Part shown: positions 1 to 5,056 of the stretch, in pieces
Layout of the letters: every line of letters begins with the position of its first letter
Numbering within the stretch: position 1 is the first letter of the stretch
Position numbers and translations under genes: made by a program
DNA from: an uncultured Eubacterium sp.
GTDB taxonomy: Bacteria > Bacillota_A > Clostridia > Lachnospirales > Lachnospiraceae
Assembly: GCA_948560485.1 (NCBI GenBank)
Contig: CAOXUF010000187.1
Coordinates: 1 to 5,152 of the forward strand
Direction: 5' to 3'
DNA length: 5,152 nt
Notes under the pieces: generated by a model
What the model saw: only the letters and a program-made list of their open reading frames with translations
Databases searched by the model: none
What the model was told of the DNA's origin: nothing

Positions 1-289
1 AACACAAGTCAGAAAGGCACTTAAGAAAAAAACATCAAAGAAAGTTAAACTTACACTTAAGAAAACAAAAGGTGCAACAGGATATAAAGTTCAGTTTTCA
101 AAAACAAAGAAGTTTAAGAAAGTACTTGTTTCTAAGACAGTAAAAAAAGCGAAAATTACTGTAACAGATAAGAAATTGAAAAAACAGAAAAAGCTTTATG
201 TCAGAGCAAAGGCTTATAGGACTGTTGGAAAAGCAAAATACTATAGTAAGAAATGGTCTGTAGTAAAGAAAGTTAAAATAAAAAAATAA
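1..289 (+). CDS. C-terminal end of Lys-rich surface protein (fibronectin III-like repeat), partial
   Basis: The frame beginning at base 2 is open for 95 codons and ends at TAA 287-289; the start lies outside the window. The visible protein is extremely rich in Lys, with few acidic residues. It carries the pattern KVKLTLKKTKGATGYKVQFS, then KTKKFKK, an alternating Val/Thr/Lys strand region, LYVRAKAY and a closing KYYSKWSVVKKVKIKK. That order (GATGYKVQ, YVRAKAY, SKWS) is the hallmark of the fibronectin type III-like module that closes many extracellular proteins of Lachnospiraceae. Such modules act as spacers or cell-wall contacts on secreted enzymes and adhesins. Catalytic or binding domains would lie upstream, so the function of the whole protein cannot be told. 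No sortase motif is seen at the end. The downstream bidirectional terminator closes this unit. Confidence 0.75.
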   Translation, partial: TQVRKALKKKTSKKVKLTLKKTKGATGYKVQFSKTKKFKKVLVSKTVKKAKITVTDKKLKKQKKLYVRAKAYRTVGKAKYYSKKWSVVKKVKIKK

Positions 290-304
290 ATTGTTAAAAA
301 ACAT

Positions 305-335
305 AAGGACTGTTGCATTATGCAGCAGTCCTTTT
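305..335. terminator. Bidirectional intrinsic terminator
   Basis: A 12-bp stem (AAGGACTGTTGC at 305-316 pairing with GCAGCAGTCCTT at 322-333, one G-T wobble) encloses the loop ATTAT. On the plus strand it is followed by TTTT and AATTT. On the minus strand the stem is followed by ATGTTTTTTAAC, so a U-run exists on both sides. It sits between the plus-strand surface-protein gene and the minus-strand coat-protein operon and can end both. Confidence 0.85.
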
Positions 336-360
336 AATTTGAAAAAAAGTGAGTGGTAAA

Positions 361-630
361 CTAAATAGCTTTATATCCGCATTCGAATTTAGCCTTTGCA
401 TCCTGCATTTTTTTAGATTCAGCAGCAGGAGTAGGATAATATCCCATTGTGTGCATCTGATTAAATACATCGACTTGAATTTCATGCTCTTTCTGAAGTA
501 AATCCATCATTGTACAACGAAGGTTTTCATGAACACACTCGTTTGCACTTAAATTATATAAATTTGTAGCATTTTTTTCTGTGTTGAGGGCATCCCCTAA
601 AATCTCTTTTTCTGTATAAATCTCTTCCAT
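361..630 (-). CDS. Spore coat protein, CotF family
   Basis: This is an 89-residue protein with the CotF (Coat_F) signature. A first helix carries TEKEILGDALNTEKNATNLY and the motif NLSANECVHENLR at about residues 27-38. A second helix has LLQKEHEIQVDVFNQM at 44-59, and the conserved turn GYYPTPAAE lies at 63-71. The family folds as a short ferritin-like helical hairpin and is found in the coat of Bacillus and Clostridium endospores; a structural coat role is known for CotF itself and is inferred here. The start is fixed by AGGAGGT just upstream of the ATG. It is the second gene of a two-gene operon, 13 bases after the 60-residue gene, and ends close to the bidirectional terminator. No clear sporulation-sigma promoter could be read upstream, so sporulation timing is inferred from the family only. 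Confidence 0.8.
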   Translation of the reverse strand: MEEIYTEKEILGDALNTEKNATNLYNLSANECVHENLRCTMMDLLQKEHEIQVDVFNQMHTMGYYPTPAAESKKMQDAKAKFECGYKAI

Positions 631-643
631 AATGACCTCCTGG

Positions 644-826
644 TTAATTTAAATAAGAATAAATAGCGTTAAAATGACCCTGATGCTTATCAGCAATATC
701 AAGCATCTGCTGTTTTACTGTTTCATCCTGACTGTGGTTTGCCAGCATTTTAAATTTTTTTACTAACAATTCTTCTTCGTTTAATAAATCCTGAACTACT
801 GAAAGTTCCTTTTCTGATAATTCCAT
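644..826 (-). CDS. Small CotF/ferritin-like coat-associated protein
   Basis: This is a 60-residue, mostly helical protein. Helix one spans about residues 4-32 (ELSVVQDLLNEEELLVKKFKMLANHS) and helix two about 33-58 (DETVKQQMLDIADKHQGHFNAIYSYLN). The pattern of an acidic first helix followed by a KHQGHFN segment and a terminal YLN resembles the short partner proteins that sit next to CotF-type genes in clostridia. It probably folds as a ferritin-like helical hairpin. Metal binding is doubtful: there are scattered Glu and His residues but no full di-iron motif. The start is supported by AAGGAGGGAC five to eight bases before the ATG. It leads the operon, with the CotF-family gene 13 bases behind. 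A role in the spore coat is inferred from the neighbour and the shape, so the exact function is unknown. Confidence 0.65.
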   Translation of the reverse strand: MELSEKELSVVQDLLNEEELLVKKFKMLANHSQDETVKQQMLDIADKHQGHFNAIYSYLN

Positions 827-944
827 ATTTGTCCCTCCTTGTGTTTTTTAAAAGCAAAAGCTTTAAAACAATTTACACAAATATTGTTGTCTTATATATA
901 AAATCCATACCATCCAAATATTGGAAAATAAGTTATACATGTGT

Positions 945-972
945 TTGTGTATCGAAAACTTTATGTTAGAAT
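945..972 (+). promoter_or_regulatory. Candidate sigma-A promoter for the ZIP transporter gene
   Basis: TTGTGT (945-950) stands 16 bases before TAGAAT (967-972), matching 3 of 6 and 5 of 6 consensus bases. Transcription from here would leave a leader of about 80 bases before the transporter's ATG. It is the best pair in the divergent gap between the coat operon and the transporter, but the -35 is weak. No convincing promoter was seen for the minus-strand coat operon in the same gap (827-960). Confidence 0.35.
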
Positions 973-1029
973 ACTATAAGAGTAGATAATAAAATAATTG
1001 TTTTTATTAAATTTAGAAAGGAGTGTCTG

Positions 1030-1146
1030 ATGCATCAAAAAATGCATTATATGAGGAAATATGACATTACAAATAGCAGAAGGAATCTTCATTCCCTTTC
1101 TTGGAACAACATTAGGTGCCGCCTGTGTGCTGTTTATGAAAAATAA
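1030..1146 (+). other. Possible leader ORF overlapping the ZIP gene start
   Basis: A 38-codon frame begins MHQKMHYMRK at an ATG placed six bases after AAAGGAG (1017-1023), the best ribosome binding site in this leader. It runs out of frame into the transporter gene and stops at TAA 1144-1146, about 80 bases past the transporter's ATG at 1061. The first codons overlap a dyad of two ATGCAT blocks (1030-1035 and 1042-1047) that could form an 8-bp hairpin at 1028-1049 with one G-T pair. The peptide matches nothing known to me. It may be a regulatory leader peptide, a translational-coupling device, or chance. Confidence 0.3.
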
Positions 1147-1843
1147 ACTAAATAATAAAGTAAGAAAAGCACTGACGGGATTCGCATCCGGAGTAATGGT
1201 TGCAGCATCTATCTGGAGTTTAATTATTCCTGCGATAGAGCAATCGTCAGGCATGGGGAAATTTTCGTTTTTGCCTGCTTTTATCGGATTTTGGTGTGGA
1301 ATATTATTTTTGCTTATTTTAGACAAAGCAGTTCCGCATTTACATCTGGATAGTGAGGAATCGGAAGGACCAAAAGTACAGTTAAAAAAAACGACAATGC
1401 TTGTCTTTGCCGTAACGCTACATAATATTCCGGAGGGGATGGCGGTAGGTGTGGTGTTTGCCGGGGTGATTTCAGGAAATAGCGGGATTAGCATAATGGG
1501 AGCTATGGTACTTGCGATAGGAATTGCTATTCAGAATTTTCCGGAAGGAGCTATTATATCAATGCCCCTTAAAGCAGAAGGAATCGGAAAAGGCAGGGCA
1601 TTCTTATATGGTACATTATCCGGGGCAGTAGAACCGGTAGCTGCGTTGATTACAGTAATGGCATCGGGTTTTATCGTACCGGCATTACCATATTTGTTGA
1701 GCTTTGCAGCAGGTGCAATGCTGTATGTAGTAGTAGAGGAATTAATACCGGAGATGTCTGAAGGAAAACATTCTAATGTGGGAACGTTACTCTTTTCATT
1801 GGGCTTTACAGTAATGATGATGCTGGATGTTGCGTTGGGGTAA
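1061..1843 (+). CDS. ZIP family divalent metal transporter (GufA/ZupT-like)
   Basis: This 260-residue integral membrane protein probably has eight transmembrane segments and is of usual length for bacterial ZIPs. The metal-site motifs are present: HNIPEG at residues 121-126 in helix IV and QNFPEG at 158-163 in helix V. GAVEP at about 188-192 and VEELIPE at 225-231 are further conserved family segments. A short loop with PHLHLD (92-97) replaces the longer His-rich loop of many relatives. ZIP proteins move Zn(II), and often Fe, Mn, Co or Cd, into the cytoplasm without ATP; which metal is used here cannot be read from sequence. In helix V Gln-Asn-Phe stands where ZupT has His-Glu-Ile, as is common in the GufA branch. 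The ATG at 1061 is the first possible in frame, because TGA at 1052-1054 blocks upstream extension. Its own GAGG lies only four bases away, which is weak. It ends before a long stem-loop terminator. Confidence 0.88.
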   Translation: MTLQIAEGIFIPFLGTTLGAACVLFMKNKLNNKVRKALTGFASGVMVAASIWSLIIPAIEQSSGMGKFSFLPAFIGFWCGILFLLILDKAVPHLHLDSEESEGPKVQLKKTTMLVFAVTLHNIPEGMAVGVVFAGVISGNSGISIMGAMVLAIGIAIQNFPEGAIISMPLKAEGIGKGRAFLYGTLSGAVEPVAALITVMASGFIVPALPYLLSFAAGAMLYVVVEELIPEMSEGKHSNVGTLLFSLGFTVMMMLDVALG

Positions 1844-1862
1844 TACTGGATTAGAATATAAG

Positions 1863-1942
1863 AATAGGCAGAGGTTTATGAAAATTATAGAGTTCATTTC
1901 TGTGTACTGTAATTTTCATAAACCTCTGCCTGTTATAATTTT
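1863..1942 (+). terminator. Very long stem-loop terminator after the ZIP gene
   Basis: The arms at 1867-1887 and 1910-1930 are perfectly complementary over 21 bp. The stem extends outward to 1863/1934 and inward to 1890/1907, giving 28 bp with two wobble pairs and a 16-base loop. A run of six T lies at about 1939-1944, as expected for an intrinsic terminator on the plus strand. On the minus strand the stem is followed only by a weak T-containing stretch, so it may end the convergent CBS gene less well. The stem is much longer than terminators usually need and may derive from a repeat element. Confidence 0.7.
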
Positions 1943-1948
1943 TTCAAT

Positions 1949-2359
1949 TTATCCTTCGACTAAATCCTTGTTTGATAAATATAAAATGACATCTTTTCTT
2001 GTAATTATTCCGATAAAAACATTGTTGTCGTCAACGACTGGAACGAAGTTCTGATTTGTAATTTTGTCTACCAGACCTTCCATCGAGATTGAAATGTTTA
2101 CAGCCTTATTGTCACGGTGTCTGTCAACTTCCATAATTGAAAACTTCTCCATTTTCCTTAAACTTGGAAAACCATGATTTTTTAAGTACCAAAGCATATC
2201 ACCTTCTGTAACAGTTCCTATGTATTTTCCTTCCTTTGTAAGTATAGGGATAGCGGCATAACCGCGGTGTTCCATTTTTTCCAATGCCTGACGGAGAGTG
2301 TCACTGTCTTCAATATGTGCCACATTTTCTTTCGGTGTCAAAAAGAATAAAATATTCAT
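1949..2359 (-). CDS. Tandem CBS-domain protein
   Basis: This is a 136-residue soluble protein made of two CBS motifs forming one Bateman module. CBS1 covers about residues 12-62, ending GKYIGTVTEGDMLWYL. CBS2 covers about 86-130, with NQNFVPVVDDNNVFIGIITRKDVILYL. Both show the typical G-x-(I/V)-T-x-x-D ending, whose Thr and Asp commonly bind the ribose of adenine nucleotides. Stand-alone CBS pairs sense AMP, ATP, SAM or similar ligands, but the ligand and target here are unknown. The start MNILFFLTPK is chosen because a near-perfect GGAGGTGAT lies just upstream. An in-frame ATG 19 codons earlier (2416) lacks this and would fall at the likely transcription start. The gene is divergent from the PTS permease and convergent with the ZIP gene. 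A link with metal or sugar transport is possible from position only. Confidence 0.85.
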   Translation of the reverse strand: MNILFFLTPKENVAHIEDSDTLRQALEKMEHRGYAAIPILTKEGKYIGTVTEGDMLWYLKNHGFPSLRKMEKFSIMEVDRHRDNKAVNISISMEGLVDKITNQNFVPVVDDNNVFIGIITRKDVILYLSNKDLVEG

Positions 2360-2363
2360 ACGT

Positions 2364-2372
2364 ATCACCTCC
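2364..2372 (-). promoter_or_regulatory. Ribosome binding site deciding the CBS gene start
   Basis: The minus strand reads GGAGGTGAT here, nearly fully complementary to the 16S 3' end, four bases before the ATG at 2357-2359. It rules out the longer reading from 2416. Confidence 0.8.
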
Positions 2373-2422
2373 GATAGCTTTTGTTTCATACCGAAAATTA
2401 TCATAGCAGAAAACAAATATTT

Positions 2423-2451
2423 ATTCTATAGATTACACAAAAAGTTAACAA
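2423..2451 (-). promoter_or_regulatory. Sigma-A promoter for the CBS gene
   Basis: On the minus strand TTGTTA (2446-2451) precedes TAGAAT (2423-2428) by 17 bases, matching 4 of 6 and 5 of 6 consensus bases. The transcript would start near 2416, giving a leader of about 57 bases. A second choice is the extended -10 TGCTATGAT at 2400-2408, which lacks a good -35. Confidence 0.5.
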
Positions 2452-2499
2452 ATAATTTAAGAGAATAACACAAAAGAAAATAAAATTAATTATTCATTA

Positions 2500-2527
2500 A
2501 ATATTGCACGAACTTTAGTGCAATATT
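2500..2527. promoter_or_regulatory. Perfect 10-bp palindrome between divergent promoters (candidate operator)
   Basis: AATATTGCAC (2500-2509) and GTGCAATATT (2518-2527) are exact reverse complements separated by 8 bases. The site lies 15 bases upstream of the PTS -35 and about 48 bases upstream of the CBS -35. That position fits a dimeric activator or shared regulator rather than a terminator, since no T-run follows on either strand. The binding protein is unknown; no FruR or other regulator gene is in the window. Confidence 0.5.
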
Positions 2528-2542
2528 CCGGCTTTGTACAAA

Positions 2543-2571
2543 TTGAAAAATAATAATTAAACTTATAGAAT
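2543..2571 (+). promoter_or_regulatory. Sigma-A promoter for the PTS permease gene
   Basis: TTGAAA (2543-2548) and TAGAAT (2566-2571) are separated by 17 bases, each matching 5 of 6 consensus bases in an A+T-rich stretch. The transcript would begin near 2578 and carry a leader of about 135 bases (2578-2713). No clear antiterminator or riboswitch fold was recognised in that leader. Confidence 0.6.
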
Positions 2572-2698
2572 AAAAGTAACAGGAAAATAAAAGAAATCTT
2601 TTTTGAGTCAAAGTTCCTTTTTAAAACTATATGGGCGGTTATTGAGTGAGTTAAAGAGGAGTAAGAAACTTATAAATGATTTATACAATGTAAACTAT

Positions 2699-2705
2699 AA
2701 GGAGG
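2699..2705 (+). promoter_or_regulatory. Ribosome binding site deciding the PTS permease start
   Basis: AAGGAGG stands eight bases before the ATG at 2714. It selects this start over the in-frame TTG at 2603, which has no ribosome binding site. Confidence 0.85.
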
Positions 2706-2713
2706 AAGAAAAA

Positions 2714-4768
2714 ATGCGAATTATTGATCTACTGGATTCTAAGAGTATTCATCTAAACGGACATGCATCGGACAAAAAGGATGTTTTAGATAAAATGGTT
2801 GAACTTATGAATGCAAGTGGGAAAATTGACGATGTGGAAACTTACCGTCAGGGAGTTTATGCAAGGGAGGAGGAAGGAACAACGGGTATTGGTTGCGGAA
2901 TTGCAATTCCGCACTGTAAATCTGATGCGGTTAATCGACCGGGTCTGGCGGCTATGGTAGTTCCAGAGGGAGTTTCATTTGATTCTCTTGATGGTGAACC
3001 GGTACACTTAATCTTTTTAATTGCAGCACCAAATACAGAAGACAATATTCATTTAAATGTTTTAAGTAAGCTTTCTGTATTATTAATGAATGAAGAGTTT
3101 ACTGACAATTTAAAAAATGCTAAGACAGTGGAGCAATTTTTAGAGATAATTGATTTTGCAGAAAGAGAAAAAGAAGGAAGGACGGAAAGTAAAGAAACAA
3201 AGAATGTGGATTCAGCAAAATTAGTATTAGCAGTTACAGGTTGTCCTACGGGAATTGCCCATACTTATATGGCAGCAGAATCAATTGAAAAACAGGCAAA
3301 AGAAATGGGTTATCGGGTAAAAGTGGAAACAAGAGGTTCCGGTGGTGCAAAAAATGTTCTTACAGCAGATGAAATTGAGCAGGCAGAGGGCATTATTGTT
3401 GCAGCAGATACAAAGGTTCCAATGGAGCGTTTTGCAGGAAAACGTGTTGTTGTTACAAAGGTGGCAGATGGAATTAATAAAGCAGAAAAATTAATTAGTG
3501 AGGCTGTCAGTGGAAATGCACCGGTTTTTGAAAGTGGAGCAGATGAAGTAAAAGAAAGAAGCTTAGGGGAGAAAGAATCTATTGGACACACAGCATATAA
3601 GCATCTGATGAGTGGTGTATCTCATATGTTACCGTTTGTTATCGGTGGAGGTATTATGGTCGCAATTGCATTCCTGATTGATACCATTTGTGGATACGGA
3701 ACAACCGGTGGCTCGAATTTTGGTCAGTGCACCCCGCTGTCGGCATTATTTAAATATATTGGTGGTCTGTCTATGAACCTTATGGTTCCTGTACTTGCAG
3801 GATATATCGCATATTCTATTGCGGACAGACCAGGGCTTGCAGTTGGTTTTACAGGAGGGCTGTTGGCAACGAGCGGCAATGCAGTTCTGACAGGTTTTGT
3901 TTTTGGAAATAATGTAGATTCACTAGATGGATTTTCCAGATTTATTGCCAATTTTGCTTTTGTTGGTAAAGGCGGTGGTAACACAGTATCAGGTTTTCTT
4001 GGGGGAATTTTAGCAGGCTTTCTTGCAGGCTTTATTGTATTGGCGCTGAAGAAACTCTGTGACAAACTTCCGGAAGCGTTAGATGGTATTAAACCAACAC
4101 TTATTTATCCGTTAGCTGGCATACTTATTATTGGAATTCTTATGTGTATGATTTTTAATCCTTTGATTGGTTTGATTAATACAGGACTGAGCAATATGCT
4201 TACAAGTCTTTCCCACGCAGGGCTGATTACGGTATTAGGATTAATTGTTGCAGCCATGATGGCTATAGATATGGGAGGACCGATAAATAAAGCAGCATAT
4301 GTGTTCGGTACAGGAATGCTGGCAACAGCAGCACAGATGATGGAAAATGGCAAGGCAGCATCTGATCCGGCAGTGCAGGCATGCTATATTGCGATGGCAG
4401 CGGTTATGGTTGGAGGTATGGTCCCGCCTGTTGGAATAGCTATTGCAAGCAGGTTGTTTCCTAAAAAGTTTACAAGGGATGAACGAGGAGCATTTGTTTC
4501 AAATGTAGTCATGGGATGTTCCTTTATTACAGAGAGTGCAATTCCATTTGCAACATCAGATCCATTGCACGTAATTCCTGCAACAATGGCAGGTGCAGGT
4601 GTAGCAGGATTTTTATCAGCATTGTTTGGATGTACTTTAATGGCACCACATGGTGGTATATTTGTATTTGCGACTGTTGGTAATCCATTGCTTTATATTG
4701 TTGCATGGCTTATTGGCTCTATTGTTACAGCACTGCTGCTGGGAGTTTTGAAAAAAGATGCAAAATAA
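2714..4768 (+). CDS. fruA: PTS fructose-type permease, fused EIIABC
   Basis: This 684-residue protein takes up a sugar and phosphorylates it, receiving phosphate from HPr. The IIA domain (about 1-147) has the active His67 in GIAIPHCKSDAV. A charged linker (148-168) follows. The IIB domain (about 169-265) has the phospho-Cys177 in the motif VTGCPTGIAHTYMAAE. The membrane IIC domain (about 295-680) begins GVSHMLPFVIGGGI and contains GGPINKAAY (521-529), ITESAIPFA (605-613) and APHGGIFV (644-651), all typical of the fructose subfamily. Family members convert fructose to fructose-1-phosphate; some handle mannose or related sugars. The ATG at 2714 is chosen for its AAGGAGG and because the IIA domain starts there (MRIIDLLDSKSIHL). 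It is somewhat longer than the roughly 635 residues of Bacillus FruA, part of the excess apparently lying at residues 391-426 of IIC. Neither fruR nor fruK is adjacent, so fructose as substrate is probable but not proven by context. A large inverted repeat begins directly after the stop. Confidence 0.9.
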   Translation: MRIIDLLDSKSIHLNGHASDKKDVLDKMVELMNASGKIDDVETYRQGVYAREEEGTTGIGCGIAIPHCKSDAVNRPGLAAMVVPEGVSFDSLDGEPVHLIFLIAAPNTEDNIHLNVLSKLSVLLMNEEFTDNLKNAKTVEQFLEIIDFAEREKEGRTESKETKNVDSAKLVLAVTGCPTGIAHTYMAAESIEKQAKEMGYRVKVETRGSGGAKNVLTADEIEQAEGIIVAADTKVPMERFAGKRVVVTKVADGINKAEKLISEAVSGNAPVFESGADEVKERSLGEKESIGHTAYKHLMSGVSHMLPFVIGGGIMVAIAFLIDTICGYGTTGGSNFGQCTPLSALFKYIGGLSMNLMVPVLAGYIAYSIADRPGLAVGFTGGLLATSGNAVLTGFVFGNNVDSLDGFSRFIANFAFVGKGGGNTVSGFLGGILAGFLAGFIVLALKKLCDKLPEALDGIKPTLIYPLAGILIIGILMCMIFNPLIGLINTGLSNMLTSLSHAGLITVLGLIVAAMMAIDMGGPINKAAYVFGTGMLATAAQMMENGKAASDPAVQACYIAMAAVMVGGMVPPVGIAIASRLFPKKFTRDERGAFVSNVVMGCSFITESAIPFATSDPLHVIPATMAGAGVAGFLSALFGCTLMAPHGGIFVFATVGNPLLYIVAWLIGSIVTALLLGVLKKDAK

Positions 4769-5056
4769 AAATTTCGGTTTGTTGAGGTGGTTTGAGTATA
4801 AAAGGATACACTTGGAAACTGAATTTCATAAACATTTGTAGATATAAAAAAGAAGTAAGTAATTTAAAACACAGGATACAACTACGGAGAATTCTTTATT
4901 TGAATTCTCCTCCGTGAATCCTTAAAATTTGATTCGGAAATCAAATTTTAGTTTTAATTACGTACTTCTTTTTTATATACAAATCCGTTTATGAAATTCA
5001 ATGTTTTCAAGTGTATTCCTTTTATATCTCTTCCCACCACCACAAATCGCAAACTT
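4769..5056. repeat. Large imperfect inverted repeat (MITE-like element or structured RNA)
   Basis: The inner arms 4797-4870 and 4951-5026 can pair over about 69 bp with only small bulges. Perfect blocks include TATAAAAGG (4797-4805 with 5018-5026), TACACTTG (4807-4814 with 5008-5015), TGAATTTCATAAAC (4820-4833 with 4987-5000) and an A6/T6 block ending GAAGTA (to 4857 with 4963-4974). A weaker outer part continues with GGTGG (4786-4790) against CCACC (5034-5038) and TTTGT (4778-4782) against ACAAA (5042-5046), down to the base just after the PTS stop codon. No convincing coding frame fills it, no transposase is present and no clear target duplication was found. It could be a non-autonomous mobile repeat, a large 3'-UTR hairpin, or a small RNA gene. 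It may also serve as the PTS terminator, as no ordinary one precedes it. Confidence 0.75.
4874..4949. other. Two hairpins in the tip of the large inverted repeat
   Basis: Hairpin one pairs GGAGAATTC (4886-4894) with GAATTCTCC (4902-4910) around the loop TTTATTT. It can extend through ACG/CGT to GGAT (4874-4877) with ATCC (4918-4921), past a TCC bulge. Hairpin two pairs AAAATTTGATT (4924-4934) perfectly with AATCAAATTTT (4939-4949) around CGGA. Together with the outer arms they give a three-way junction. Confidence 0.7.

Noticed and set aside
844..868. A+T-rich hairpin AAAGC-AAAA-GCTTT in the leader of the coat operon
   Set aside because: The stem is short, bulged and weak; A+T-rich DNA readily gives such pairings, so no regulatory role can be supported.
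961..1494. 177-codon minus-strand frame across the ZIP gene
   Set aside because: It is antisense to a clearly recognised transporter, has no family resemblance and fits no operon.
1827..2054. 75-codon plus-strand frame over the ZIP end and terminator
   Set aside because: It spans the terminator stem and runs antisense into the CBS gene; no ribosome binding site or protein-like composition.
2360..2416. 19-codon N-terminal extension of the CBS protein from ATG 2416
   Set aside because: The extension covers the near-perfect Shine-Dalgarno of the later ATG and begins at the predicted transcription start.
2500..2527. Sigma-54 promoter in the palindrome, since fructose PTS operons can be LevR-controlled
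   Set aside because: TTGCAC lacks the required GG of the -24 element and the -12 spacing does not fit.
2603..2713. In-frame 37-codon N-terminal extension of the PTS permease from TTG
   Set aside because: There is no ribosome binding site at the TTG, the IIA domain starts at the later ATG, and that ATG has a strong AAGGAGG.
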